From the NCBI GenBank assembly GCA_028868335.1, contig JAGWUU010000084.1, forward strand, positions 1-11,146: a DNA stretch of 11,146 nucleotides. The letters run 5' to 3'. The notes below the pieces were generated by a model. That model was not told where the DNA came from. It did no database searches and was given only the letters and a program-made list of their open reading frames with translations. Source of the stretch: Sphingomonadales bacterium (GTDB taxonomy: Bacteria; Pseudomonadota; Alphaproteobacteria; Sphingomonadales; Sphingomonadaceae). This document shows positions 1 to 7,029 of the stretch, one piece after another. A program made the position numbers and the translations under genes. Numbering within the stretch: position 1 is the first letter of the stretch; every line of letters starts with the position of its first letter.

Positions 1-687
1 GTGGCGATCTTCGGGACGACGATCAGCCCCTACCTGTTCTTCTGGCAGGCCGGGCAGGAAGTGGAAGAACAGCACCGTCGCCACATCAAGCCGCTGCACG
101 TCAGCCCGCGCCGGGCCGGGCCGGAATTGAAACGGATCCGCACCGATACGATGGTGGGCATGGGCTTTTCGCACCTTACCGCCCTGTTCATTATCGTCGC
201 CACCGCGGCAACGCTCAACGCGCATGGCGTGCGCGACATTGCCAGCGCTGCACAGGCGGCCGAGGCACTGCGCCCCATCGCCGGAGAGTTCGCCTTCGCG
301 CTGTTCGCGCTCGGCATCATCGGCACCGGACTGCTTGCCGTGCCGATCCTTGCCGGCAGCGCCGCCTATGCGGTTAGCGAGACTTTCGGCTGGGTAGAGG
401 GACTTGATCGCAAACCGCGTGAAGCGAAGGCTTTCTACGGCGCGATCGCCGCCGCGGTGGTGGGCGGAGTGGCGCTGAACTTCGCGACGATCGACCCGAT
501 GCGGGCGCTGTATTGGGCCGCTGTCGTCAATGGGCTGCTCGCTCCGCCGTTGATGGTAGTGACCATGCTGATCGCGCGGAACCGCAGCATCATGGGCGAT
601 CTGGTGCTTGGGCGCGGACTTGAATTCGGCGGTTGGCTCTCAACCTCGGTAATGTGGATCGTGGCGGGCGGCTTCCTGCTCAGTTGA
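1..687 (+). CDS. NRAMP-family divalent metal transporter, C-terminal part (5' truncated by window)
   Basis: Inner-membrane transporter of the NRAMP/SLC11 superfamily, which imports divalent cations such as Mn2+ or Fe2+ with protons. Only the last 228 residues lie here. The reading frame is open to the first base, so the GTG at position 1 is probably internal; full-length relatives are roughly 400-450 residues. The fragment begins in a helix with GTTISPYLFFWQA (residues 5-17) followed by EVEEQ, a stretch I recognise from alphaproteobacterial NRAMP-like proteins at the TM6 position. At least four further hydrophobic segments follow (about 52-75, 92-124, 143-162, 168-193), and the last residues, 210-228, are also hydrophobic. 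Canonical NRAMPs carry an MPHN motif in TM6 that binds metal; it is not present, so the substrate is uncertain. The stop lies 24 bp from the stop of the converging tyrA-like gene. Family assignment is fairly sure, substrate is not. Confidence 0.8.
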   Translation: MAIFGTTISPYLFFWQAGQEVEEQHRRHIKPLHVSPRRAGPELKRIRTDTMVGMGFSHLTALFIIVATAATLNAHGVRDIASAAQAAEALRPIAGEFAFALFALGIIGTGLLAVPILAGSAAYAVSETFGWVEGLDRKPREAKAFYGAIAAAVVGGVALNFATIDPMRALYWAAVVNGLLAPPLMVVTMLIARNRSIMGDLVLGRGLEFGGWLSTSVMWIVAGGFLLS

Positions 688-711
688 GCGGGCGCGATGG
701 CGGAAAGAGGC

Positions 712-1626
712 TCAGCCCTGGCCGTGATCGCTACGTCCGAAGTCCGGGCGGGCGTCGTCCTGGCCTTCCTCGATGATCGAGCGGCGGATCGCGCGGGTAC
801 GGGTAAAGTGGTCGAACAACTGGTCGCCGTCGCCCACCCGGATCGCACGCTGAAGGGCGGTAAGATCCTCCGTGAAGCGCTGGAGCATTTCCAGCACCGC
901 ATCGCGGTTCGACAGGAACACGTCGCGCCACATCGTTGGATCGGAAGCGGCGATGCGGGTGAAATCCCGGAAGCCGCCAGCGGAATACTTGATGACCTCG
1001 CTTTGCGTCACGCCTTCCAGATCGTCTGCCGTGCCGACGATGGTGTAGGCGATCAGGTGCGGCAGGTGGCTGGTGACGGCCAGCACCAGATCGTGATGCT
1101 GCGGGTCCATCAGTTCGACATTCGCGCCGAGCGCTTCCCAGAAGGCGGAGATTGCCGCGACCTTCGCCGGGTCCGCGCCCTCGGGCGGAGTGACGATGCA
1201 CCAGCGATGGCGGAACAGGCTGGCGAAGCCCGAGTCAGGGCCGGACCGCTCTGTTCCTGCAACCGGATGTGCCGGGATCACCGCATGATTGGGCAGCGCG
1301 GCCGCCAGCGCCTTGGCGACGCTGAGCTTGGAAGAACCGACATCGCTGATCACCGCGTCCGCGGGGAGCGCCGGGGCCAGTTCCGCCGCCGCTGCGCCCA
1401 TCGCACCCACCGGCACGCACAGGATCACCAGTTGCGCCTCGCGCGCGGCGTCGGCGGCGCTGTCGCAGATCCGGTCGACCAGTCCACGCTCTGTGGCGCG
1501 GGCGCGGGTGGCGGGGTCGGCGTCATAGCCGGTGGTCGTCGCGCCGGGCAGGCATTCCCGCACCGCCAGCCCGATCGACCCGCCCAGCAGGCCAAGGCCG
1601 ATGATCGCGATCCGCTCGAAACCCAT
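712..1626 (-). CDS. tyrA: Prephenate/arogenate dehydrogenase (TyrA family)
   Basis: Cytosolic NAD(P)-dependent enzyme of tyrosine synthesis that oxidatively decarboxylates prephenate (or arogenate). The 304-residue protein has the expected length of a monofunctional alphaproteobacterial enzyme without a chorismate mutase domain. An N-terminal Rossmann fold is shown by GLGLLGGS (10-17) with an acidic residue after strand 2 (GYDAD, 33-37) pointing to NAD. DVGSSK (95-100) and HPVAGTERSG (120-129) hold the active-site His120. The helical dimerisation half carries TSHLPH (185-190) and SAGGFRDFTRIAASDP (215-230), all typical of the family. Its ATG shares one base with the TGA of hisC (TGATG, bases 1624-1628), so the two are translationally coupled. 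HisC-type enzymes can transaminate aromatic keto acids, so the pair may act together in Tyr/Phe synthesis (inference). Choice between prephenate and arogenate cannot be made from sequence. Confidence 0.93.
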   Translation of the reverse strand: MGFERIAIIGLGLLGGSIGLAVRECLPGATTTGYDADPATRARATERGLVDRICDSAADAAREAQLVILCVPVGAMGAAAAELAPALPADAVISDVGSSKLSVAKALAAALPNHAVIPAHPVAGTERSGPDSGFASLFRHRWCIVTPPEGADPAKVAAISAFWEALGANVELMDPQHHDLVLAVTSHLPHLIAYTIVGTADDLEGVTQSEVIKYSAGGFRDFTRIAASDPTMWRDVFLSNRDAVLEMLQRFTEDLTALQRAIRVGDGDQLFDHFTRTRAIRRSIIEEGQDDARPDFGRSDHGQG

Positions 1627-2723
1627 CAGACAGCCTCCGCCATTTGGCGCAGGGCTAGGGCGATGGCGTCCATCTGCCCTGCCGTGCCGATGGTGATGCG
1701 AAGGGCGTGGCCAAGCCCCTGGTTGGGCAGCCAGCGAACGATGGTGCCGCGTTTGACGAGGCCATCATAGGCCGCTTCGGCGCTTAGCTTGCCTTCGAAC
1801 AGTACCAGCACGAAGTTCGCTTCGGAAGGGACCACGCGCAGGCCGTGATTGCCCAGCGCGGAGATTGCTTCGACGAAGCGGGTACGCTGCGCGCGGTTAT
1901 GTTCGCGAGATGCTTCGACGAAGGACTGATCGCCAACGGCGGCAAGCGCCATGGCCTGTCCCGAATTGGTCACGTTGAACGGCCCGCGAATGCGGTTGAG
2001 CGTGTCGACCAGCGCGGCGCTGCCCGTGGCCCAGCCGATCCGTTCGCCGGCAAGGCCATAGATCTTCGAGAACGTCCGCGTCACCAGCACGTTGGGATGG
2101 GTGCGGGCCAGCTCGATCCCTGCATCGTCGTCCGCTGGATCGAGATACTCGGCATAGGCCTGGTCCAGCACTAGCAGCACGTCGCCTGGCAGCCCGGCGT
2201 GAAGTCGGGCGATTTCGCCGCCGGGCAGGAACGTGCCGGTCGGGTTGTTGGGGTTGGCCACGAACATCACCCGCGTCCGGTCCGTGACCGCGGCCAGCAA
2301 CGCGTCAACGTCGGCTCCGTAGCCGCTATCACGCACTTCGACTGGGGAGGCGCCACAGCGCCGCGCCGCGATGTCATAGACGGCAAAGCTGTACCGCGAG
2401 AATACGATCTCGTCACCACAACCCGCGTAGCCCTGGGCGGCGAGGTTGAGCAACTCGTCGGAACCAGTCCCCATCACCACCAGCGCCGGATCGAGCCCGT
2501 GCAGCGCGGCGATGGCCTCGCGCAGATCCTTGCTGTCCGGGTCAGGATAGAGCGACGGATCCCTCACCTCTCCCCGTGCAGCCAGCGCCTTCGCGCTGGT
2601 GCCGAGCGGATTCTCGTTGGCGGAGAGCTTGACCAGCGGGCGCCCGTCGCTCCCGACGCTTTTGCCGGGGACGTAGGCGTGGATTGCCTCGATCCACGGC
2701 TTGGGAGTTGGTGCGTTGCCCAT
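1626..2723 (-). CDS. hisC: Histidinol-phosphate aminotransferase
   Basis: PLP-dependent class I/II aminotransferase converting imidazole-acetol phosphate to histidinol phosphate; many family members also act on aromatic amino acids. The 365-residue protein shows LSANENPLG (33-41), ANPNNPTGT (156-164), the PLP-phosphate/pyridine region LDQAYAEY (186-193) and the Schiff-base lysine Lys220 in TRTFSKIYGLAGERIG (215-230). An upstream in-frame ATG at 2819 would add 32 residues, but that extension is low-complexity, runs into the divergent metX coding region and is not part of the fold. ATG 2723, giving MGNAPTPKPW, matches the usual HisC N-terminus. Lying directly upstream of and coupled to a tyrA-like gene, rather than in a his operon, suggests a role in aromatic as well as histidine synthesis (inference from context). 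Confidence 0.93.
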   Translation of the reverse strand: MGNAPTPKPWIEAIHAYVPGKSVGSDGRPLVKLSANENPLGTSAKALAARGEVRDPSLYPDPDSKDLREAIAALHGLDPALVVMGTGSDELLNLAAQGYAGCGDEIVFSRYSFAVYDIAARRCGASPVEVRDSGYGADVDALLAAVTDRTRVMFVANPNNPTGTFLPGGEIARLHAGLPGDVLLVLDQAYAEYLDPADDDAGIELARTHPNVLVTRTFSKIYGLAGERIGWATGSAALVDTLNRIRGPFNVTNSGQAMALAAVGDQSFVEASREHNRAQRTRFVEAISALGNHGLRVVPSEANFVLVLFEGKLSAEAAYDGLVKRGTIVRWLPNQGLGHALRITIGTAGQMDAIALALRQMAEAV

Positions 2724-2790
2724 CGTGGCCGCGCCCTTAGCAGGCCTGCGGGCAATTGACAGCCTGCTTCTCGTCCCCCAAGCGGCAAGC
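2724..2790. promoter_or_regulatory. Divergent hisC/metX intergenic promoter region
   Basis: These 67 bp must hold the start signals of both the hisC-tyrA and metX-metW units. A perfect TTGACA lies on the plus strand at 2756-2761, but the hexamer 17 bp downstream (2779-2784, CAAGCG) is a poor -10, and the metX ATG would follow almost at once. CAATTG at 2754-2759 is a short palindrome between the two starts. No convincing Shine-Dalgarno precedes metX. I see no recognisable SAM riboswitch fold in this short space. That both promoters are here is inference from the layout. Confidence 0.3.
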
Positions 2791-3900
2791 ATGGCAGCCG
2801 CCGAACTCAATCTGGTCAACGATACGCTGGTCCTTCCCGCGCCGCTTCCGCTCGATGGCGGACAGAGCCTTGAGCGGGTGGAGATCGCCTATGAGACGAT
2901 CGGCACGCTCAACGCCGACAGGTCCAACGCGATCCTGCTGTTCCACGCCCTGACCATGGACCAGCACGTCGTCAGCGCGCATCCCAAGACCGGCAAGCCG
3001 GGCTGGTGGTCAAAGTCGGTCGGTCCGGGCAAGGTGATCGACACCAGCCGTTTCTACGTGATCTGCGCCAATGTGCTGGGCGGTTGCATGGGGTCGACCG
3101 GCCCGGCGAGCCCTCACGCCGATGGCAAGCCCTGGGGCATGCGCTTTCCGGTGATCACCATCCGCGACATGGTCCGCGCCCAGGTCGCGCTGCTCGACGC
3201 CATGGGCATAGACAAGGTCCATGCCGTGATCGGCGGATCGATGGGGGGGATGCAGGCGCTGTCGTTCGCCGCCAACTGGCCCGAGCGGACCGGCGCGGCG
3301 CTGGTCATCGCTTCCACCGCGCGGCATTCGGCGCAGAACATCGCCTTTCATGAGGTCGGCCGCCAGGCGATCATGGCCGATCCCAAGTGGGAAGGGGGCG
3401 ACTATTACGGTGCGGGCAAGGGGCCGGAGGACGGACTTGCCGTTGCTCGCATGGCGGCGCACATCACCTATTTGTCCGAGGCGGGGCTGACCGACAAGTT
3501 CGGCCGCCGCCTTCAGGATCGTTCGGCCAAGACCTTCGGCTTCGACGCCGATTTCCAGGTCGAGAGCTACCTGCGCCACCAGGGGCTGAGCTTCACCGAT
3601 CGGTTCGATGCCAACAGCTATCTCTATATCACCCGCGCCATGGACTATTTCGATCTTGCCGAGGAGCACGGCGGGCGGCTGGCTTCGGCCTTTGCGACAA
3701 GCAAGGCGCGGTTCTGCCTGATCAGCTTCGATACCGACTGGCTCTATCCCACCGCCGAAAGCCGGACCATAGCCCACGCGCTCAATGCATCGGGTGCGCC
3801 GGTCAGCTTCGTCGAACTCAGCGCGCCGTTCGGCCATGACAGTTTCCTGCTCGACGTACCGGCGCAGGACCGGGTGATTGCGGGGTTCCTGAACCAATGA
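2791..3900 (+). CDS. metX: Homoserine O-acyltransferase (MetX family)
   Basis: Alpha/beta-hydrolase-fold enzyme that acylates L-homoserine with acetyl-CoA (or succinyl-CoA in some proteobacterial MetX proteins), the first committed step of methionine synthesis. From ATG 2791 the protein has 369 residues, the normal length. Visible landmarks are FHALT (51-55), GGCMGSTGP (97-105), the nucleophile elbow GGSMGG (148-153) with Ser150, and the rest of the triad, Asp316 in FDTDWLYP (313-320) and His349 in FGHDSF (347-352). A TTG start at 2701 would add 30 residues that overlap hisC and lack any family similarity, so I rejected it. The stop overlaps the metW start by ATGA. Acyl-donor specificity cannot be told by eye. 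Confidence 0.95.
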   Translation: MAAAELNLVNDTLVLPAPLPLDGGQSLERVEIAYETIGTLNADRSNAILLFHALTMDQHVVSAHPKTGKPGWWSKSVGPGKVIDTSRFYVICANVLGGCMGSTGPASPHADGKPWGMRFPVITIRDMVRAQVALLDAMGIDKVHAVIGGSMGGMQALSFAANWPERTGAALVIASTARHSAQNIAFHEVGRQAIMADPKWEGGDYYGAGKGPEDGLAVARMAAHITYLSEAGLTDKFGRRLQDRSAKTFGFDADFQVESYLRHQGLSFTDRFDANSYLYITRAMDYFDLAEEHGGRLASAFATSKARFCLISFDTDWLYPTAESRTIAHALNASGAPVSFVELSAPFGHDSFLLDVPAQDRVIAGFLNQ

Positions 3901-4511
3901 GCCTGTTCACTCCCCCCGTGACATTCGGCCTTCGCCCGGATCTGGCGATCATCGCAACAAAGGTGAAAGTCGGATCCCGTGTCCTTGATGTCGGTTGCGG
4001 CGACGGTTCCTTGATGGAGGCTCTGAAAGAGCAGATGGGGTGCGATGCCCGGGGCATGGAACTCGATCCGCTGGGCGTCGCCGCGTGCGTCGCCAAGGGG
4101 TTGTCGGTGATGCAGGGCGATGCCGATACCGATCTGGCCGACTATCCCGACGCGGCCTTTGACTATGCGATCCTCAGCCAGACGTTGCAGACCACCAAGC
4201 GGCCCGACAAGGTGCTGGACGAACTTCTGCGGGTGGGCCGCAAGGCCTTCGTCAGCTTCCCCAACTTCGCGCACTGGAAGGTCCGGGCCAGCTTGCTGTG
4301 GAACGGACGCATGCCGGTGACGCGGCTGCTGCCGATCGCCTGGTACGAAACGCCCAACATCCACCACGTCACCGTGCGCGATTTCCGCGAACTGGTGGCC
4401 GACCGGGGCTATCGGATCGAGGGGCAATGGTTCCTTTCGGGCGACCGCCAGACCAGCCCCGCGGCGGCGAACTGGCGGGCCGAACACGCGGTGTTCCTGC
4501 TGTCACGCTAG
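3897..4511 (+). CDS. metW: Methionine biosynthesis protein MetW
   Basis: Methyltransferase-fold protein found beside metX in many proteobacteria and known to be needed for, or to stimulate, MetX-dependent methionine synthesis; it probably acts as a MetX partner rather than as a classical methyltransferase. The 204 residues fit the family. VLDVGCGDGSL (29-39) is the SAM-binding motif I. MELDPLG (54-60) and GDADTDL (74-80) are the next nucleotide-binding strands, and YAILSQTLQ (90-98), FPNFAHWKVR (121-130) and WYETPNIHHVTVRDF (149-163) are MetW signatures. The ATG sits inside the metX stop (ATGA at 3897-3900), giving tight coupling that suits a stoichiometric partner. Confidence 0.95.
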   Translation: MSLFTPPVTFGLRPDLAIIATKVKVGSRVLDVGCGDGSLMEALKEQMGCDARGMELDPLGVAACVAKGLSVMQGDADTDLADYPDAAFDYAILSQTLQTTKRPDKVLDELLRVGRKAFVSFPNFAHWKVRASLLWNGRMPVTRLLPIAWYETPNIHHVTVRDFRELVADRGYRIEGQWFLSGDRQTSPAAANWRAEHAVFLLSR

Positions 4512-4532
4512 AGCCTGCCCCCGGGTGCTGAC

Positions 4533-4554
4533 AAAAAGGTTACACCCTGTCACC
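4533..4554 (-). terminator. Candidate intrinsic terminator for the VOC-fdhD transcript
   Basis: Read on the minus strand, GGTGACA-GGG-TGTAACC forms a 7-bp stem with one mismatch and a three-base loop, directly followed by five T residues (complement of 4533-4537). The geometry is that of a Rho-independent terminator, but the stem is weak for a GC-rich genome. It lies about 157 bp past the fdhD stop. Confidence 0.35.
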
Positions 4555-4600
4555 TGATAAACCTTGTCCGTTCAATGGCTAGGGCCGGAAAAGGTGACAG
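4547..4600. repeat. Perfect 9-bp inverted repeat in metW/fdhD convergent gap
   Basis: CTGTCACCT at 4547-4555 is repeated inverted as AGGTGACAG at 4592-4600, with 36 bases between. On the plus strand the second arm is followed by ATTCGCG and then five T residues (4608-4612). This could form a long-loop terminator for metX-metW, or the arms could be a protein-binding pair. A direct repeat TTCAATGG occurs nearby at 4571-4578 and 4611-4618. Function is not established. Confidence 0.4.
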
Positions 4601-4644
4601 ATTCGCGTTTTTCAATGGTGTCATTTACGGCCGGTTTCAAAGAG

Positions 4645-4667
4645 CGCGGGTTCGGAACGAGCCCGCG
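4645..4667. terminator. Strong hairpin, possible bidirectional terminator
   Basis: CGCGGGTTCG at 4645-4654 pairs with CGAGCCCGCG at 4658-4667 around a three-base GAA loop: ten pairs with one T-G wobble. It lies between the ends of the converging metW and fdhD genes. On the minus strand it is followed by CTCTTTG, a loosely T-rich run; on the plus strand no T-run follows. A termination or 3'-end stabilising role is inferred from position. Confidence 0.45.
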
Positions 4668-4710
4668 ATCACGTTGCCACCTGCCCGGCGAGTAGGAAAG
4701 CATCCGGGGG

Positions 4711-5493
4711 TCAGGCCCCGCGGTGCGCGCCATCGTTGACCAGCGTAACCGCGTCCCCGCGCGCCAGCACCCACAGGCTTAGCCCGGCGGCGCAGGCACG
4801 CGTGACCGCCAGCGAGGTGGGCAATGACACGGTGACGAGCGTTGTCGCCCCGGCGCGCACGGCCTTCTCGACGATTTCGAAGCTGCATCGCGCAGTCGAC
4901 AGGACGAAGCCGGGAGACAGCGCACAGCCCTGCCGGGCCATGGCGCCGACCAGCTTGTCGAGCGCGTTGTGCCGCCCGACATCCTCACGCACCGGGCCGA
5001 TCGCGCCATCCGGCGCGCACCAGGCGGCGGCGTGGGCGGCGCCGGTCTTGCGGCCAAGGTCCTGCCGATCGTGCAGGCTTGCGAGAGCGGCAAAGATGGC
5101 TTCGGGCGCAATCGCCGCGTGCGCCGCAACCGGAGGCAGGGCGCGGGCCACTTCGGCAAGGTTTTCGATCCCGCACAGTCCGCAGCTCGATTCGGCAACG
5201 CGGCTGCGCACCCGTTCGGTCAGCTTGTCGATCCCCAGACCGCTCAGTGCGGCGCGGACGATCCATCCTTGCTCGACTTCGGCAATGGCGATGTCGCTCA
5301 CTTCGACGGCGGTTGCGGCCAGCCCCTCGTTGAGCGCAAAGCCGATGGCGAAGTCTTCCAGATCGCGCGGCGTCGCCATCATCACCGCGTAGGACAGGCC
5401 GTTGAATTCCAGCGCCACCGGAACCTCCGGCACCCAGACGCGGGTGATCGCGTTCCGGGTGCCGTCCGGCCTGACTTCAAGCGCAGTGCTCAT
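4711..5493 (-). CDS. fdhD: Formate dehydrogenase accessory sulfurtransferase FdhD
   Basis: Cytosolic maturation factor that passes sulfur from a cysteine desulfurase to the Mo-bisMGD cofactor of formate dehydrogenase-type molybdoenzymes. From ATG 5493 the protein is 260 residues. It has TPRDLEDFAIGFALNEGL (41-58), the catalytic CxxC in SSCGLCGIEN (102-111, Cys104 and Cys107), GAAHAAAW (151-158), REDVGRHNALDKLVG (169-183), CSFEIVEKAVRAGA (203-216) and PTSLAV (225-230), all family hallmarks. An upstream ATG at 5514 would lie inside the VOC gene and add seven residues. ATG 5493 forms a neat ATGA overlap with the VOC stop and is preferred. No formate dehydrogenase subunit gene is in the window, so the client enzyme is elsewhere. 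Confidence 0.94.
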   Translation of the reverse strand: MSTALEVRPDGTRNAITRVWVPEVPVALEFNGLSYAVMMATPRDLEDFAIGFALNEGLAATAVEVSDIAIAEVEQGWIVRAALSGLGIDKLTERVRSRVAESSCGLCGIENLAEVARALPPVAAHAAIAPEAIFAALASLHDRQDLGRKTGAAHAAAWCAPDGAIGPVREDVGRHNALDKLVGAMARQGCALSPGFVLSTARCSFEIVEKAVRAGATTLVTVSLPTSLAVTRACAAGLSLWVLARGDAVTLVNDGAHRGA

Positions 5494-5870
5494 CCCATGC
5501 GGTGCAGGGCGCAAAGCTTGTTGCCATCGGGATCGCGCAGATAGGCGAGGTAGAGATCGCCCATACCGCCCGAGCGCACGCCCGGCGGATCCTCGACCGC
5601 GGTGCCGCCCGCGGCAGCACCCGCGGTGTGCCAGGCATCGGCCTGGGCCGGGCTGTCCATCGCGAAACCGATGGTGGCGCCGTTGGCATAGGTGGCCGGC
5701 TCGCCGTTGATCGGCGCGGTGACGAGAAAAATGCCGCCGTTGTGCATGTAGATCAGGCGGCCCTTGTCATCCTGAATTGCGGGCTTGCCGCCGATCGCGG
5801 TGAACACGGCGTCATAGAACTTTTTCGATTTCTCCAGGTCGTTGCTGCCGACCATGTTGTGGCTGTACAC
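5490..5870 (-). CDS. VOC-family (glyoxalase/bleomycin-resistance fold) protein
   Basis: Small cytosolic protein of 126 residues, the usual length for a single-chain VOC metalloenzyme-like protein with paired beta-alpha-beta-beta-beta modules. The N-terminus (HNMVGSNDLEKSKKFYDAV, 4-22) and C-terminal RDPDGNKLCAL (113-123) are typical of a large subgroup annotated as glyoxalase/dioxygenase. The metal-ligand Glu common near the C-terminus is replaced by the KLCAL stretch, so catalysis is uncertain. The start is GTG at 5870, supported by AAGGAG (complement of 5877-5882) six bases upstream. It is coupled to fdhD by an ATGA overlap, so fdhD is probably expressed from its promoter. Substrate unknown. 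Confidence 0.85.
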   Translation of the reverse strand: MYSHNMVGSNDLEKSKKFYDAVFTAIGGKPAIQDDKGRLIYMHNGGIFLVTAPINGEPATYANGATIGFAMDSPAQADAWHTAGAAAGGTAVEDPPGVRSGGMGDLYLAYLRDPDGNKLCALHRMG

Positions 5871-5899
5871 GGGCCTCTCCTTTCCAGTTGCGAATTGCC

Positions 5900-5928
5900 A
5901 CCATTGTCCGCCGCAAGGCCGCCGTCAA
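5900..5928 (-). promoter_or_regulatory. Candidate promoter for VOC-fdhD
   Basis: On the minus strand TTGACG (complement of 5923-5928) is followed after exactly 17 bp by AATGGT (complement of 5900-5905). The -35 is good and the -10 poor (three of six consensus bases). It would start transcription near 5893, leaving room for the AAGGAG ribosome site and the GTG start at 5870. Confidence 0.35.
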
Positions 5929-5995
5929 TCGCAATGAGCATGGTGGGGCCAAGAACGTTGGCTGCGGTTCAGCTTTGCTGCGATAGGGCGGGGCA

Positions 5996-6388
5996 ATGAC
6001 CACGATGTTTTCGTCTTTCGCTCTGGTGCTTGCCGCCGTTACCGCCCCGGTCGCGGCCCAGCCGGTTCCCCCGCCGCCGACGCTCAACCCCGAGCAGGAA
6101 ATTGCCGTCCGTTGCAGCGCGGCTTTTGCCATCGTCAGCAACGAACAGGCCCGCGCAACGCCACTTGGCACGGGCTGGCCGGCGCTTGGCACCCGTGGCC
6201 GCGAGTTCTTCGTGCTGACCGGCGCGCGGCTGATGGACGAAACCGGGGCGACCCGGCCACAGGTCCAGATCCTGTTCACGCGCGCCGCCAGCGACCTGCG
6301 CGGCGATCCGGCGGCGTTGCCGGCGCGACTCGGCAGTTTGCGCGCACCGTGCCTGGCCTTGCTCGACCTTGCCATTCCGGCGGGTTGA
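5996..6388 (+). CDS. Small secreted protein, function unknown
   Basis: I do not recognise a named family, though the style resembles small sphingomonad envelope proteins of unknown function. The 130 residues begin with a hydrophobic signal peptide (1-21, ending PVAA before QPVPPPP), so the product is probably periplasmic. The mature part starts with a proline-rich stretch (23-28). It has two cysteines, Cys40 in AVRCSAAF and Cys119 in RAPCLALL, that could form a disulfide, and a central RGREFFVLTGARLMDETG (67-84). A purine-rich AGGGCGGGG precedes the ATG closely. It is divergent from the VOC gene and 92 bp upstream of another exported protein on the same strand; co-transcription is possible but not shown. 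Confidence 0.7.
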   Translation: MTTMFSSFALVLAAVTAPVAAQPVPPPPTLNPEQEIAVRCSAAFAIVSNEQARATPLGTGWPALGTRGREFFVLTGARLMDETGATRPQVQILFTRAASDLRGDPAALPARLGSLRAPCLALLDLAIPAG

Positions 6389-6480
6389 GGCAACGCTTCG
6401 TCGCTTCATTCAGCCAACTGCAAGCGAATCGGCGATAAAAGCCGCGCGTCCCGATTTTCGGGCACCTGGAGTTTGCCGAA

Positions 6481-6969
6481 ATGACGCAACCCCGTTCCGC
6501 CTTCAAACTGGTGTCGCTCAGCGCGCTGGCCGTGGCCATGCTGGCTCCGCTGCCTGCTGCCGCCCACGATTCCGCGCGCCGTGACGACGCCCAGCGCGGG
6601 CTGGCCGAGGTGGAGGGTCGGCTGTCCGATCCCGCTGCGCAGCGGGCGATCGGCGATGCCATGGCCGGGATGATGGCGGCGATGCTCGACATGAAGGCGG
6701 CGCCGTTCCTCAAGGCGATGGACCGCATGGGCGCCTCGATGGGTGAGCGTCCGCATCACCGCGCCATTCCCGACGATGCGACGCTGGGCGATCTTGCCGG
6801 ACCCGAGACGCGGCACATGCCCGATGAGGTTGCCCGCAAGGCCCCGGCGATGATGGGCGCGGCGGGCGCCATGGTTGGCGCGATGGGTGAAATGCTTCCC
6901 CAGCTTGAAGAGATGGGCAAGCGCATGACCGAGCAGATGCGCCGGTCGATCCCGCAAAGCGCGGACTGA
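6481..6969 (+). CDS. Methionine-rich secreted protein, function unknown
   Basis: Unrecognised 162-residue exported protein. A typical signal peptide with basic n-region and AAA cleavage site covers residues 1-28 (mature start HDSARRD). The mature 134 residues hold 17 methionines, clustered in two amphipathic-looking helical stretches (61-88 and 123-155) with repeated AM, GMM and EM steps. Histidines lie around 92-93 and 111. GGAG at 6468-6471, nine bases before the ATG, supports the start. A five-bp hairpin CCCGA-TTT-TCGGG (6450-6462) lies just upstream of this site and could influence translation. Met-rich periplasmic helices can bind Cu(I), but no classic MxxM/HxxM copper motif array or copper gene is present, so this stays speculation. 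ppx follows 60 bp downstream on the same strand. Confidence 0.72.
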   Translation: MTQPRSAFKLVSLSALAVAMLAPLPAAAHDSARRDDAQRGLAEVEGRLSDPAAQRAIGDAMAGMMAAMLDMKAAPFLKAMDRMGASMGERPHHRAIPDDATLGDLAGPETRHMPDEVARKAPAMMGAAGAMVGAMGEMLPQLEEMGKRMTEQMRRSIPQSAD

Positions 6970-7029
6970 CCCCCAGGATTTTGATCGAGCGGCTGGAAAC
7001 GCCGGGCCGGGCGGGCTAGTTCCGCGCGA

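Noticed and set aside
2724..2790. SAM-II-type riboswitch ahead of metX
   Set aside because: Such riboswitches occur before met genes in alphaproteobacteria, but no matching pseudoknot-like stem pattern is visible in these 67 bp.
2724..2819. Longer HisC start at 2819 and longer MetX TTG start at 2701
   Set aside because: Both extensions overlap the opposite gene, are low-complexity and precede the conserved N-termini; starts at 2723 and 2791 fit the families.
3010..3897. A 295-codon minus-strand open frame opposite metX
   Set aside because: Antisense shadow of a clearly identified gene; composition and lack of motifs argue against coding.
6998..7026. EcfG-like general stress promoter (GGAAAC...GTT) before ppx
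   Set aside because: The -35 has an extra base and the spacing and -10 (AGTT) deviate from GGAAC-N16/17-CGTT.
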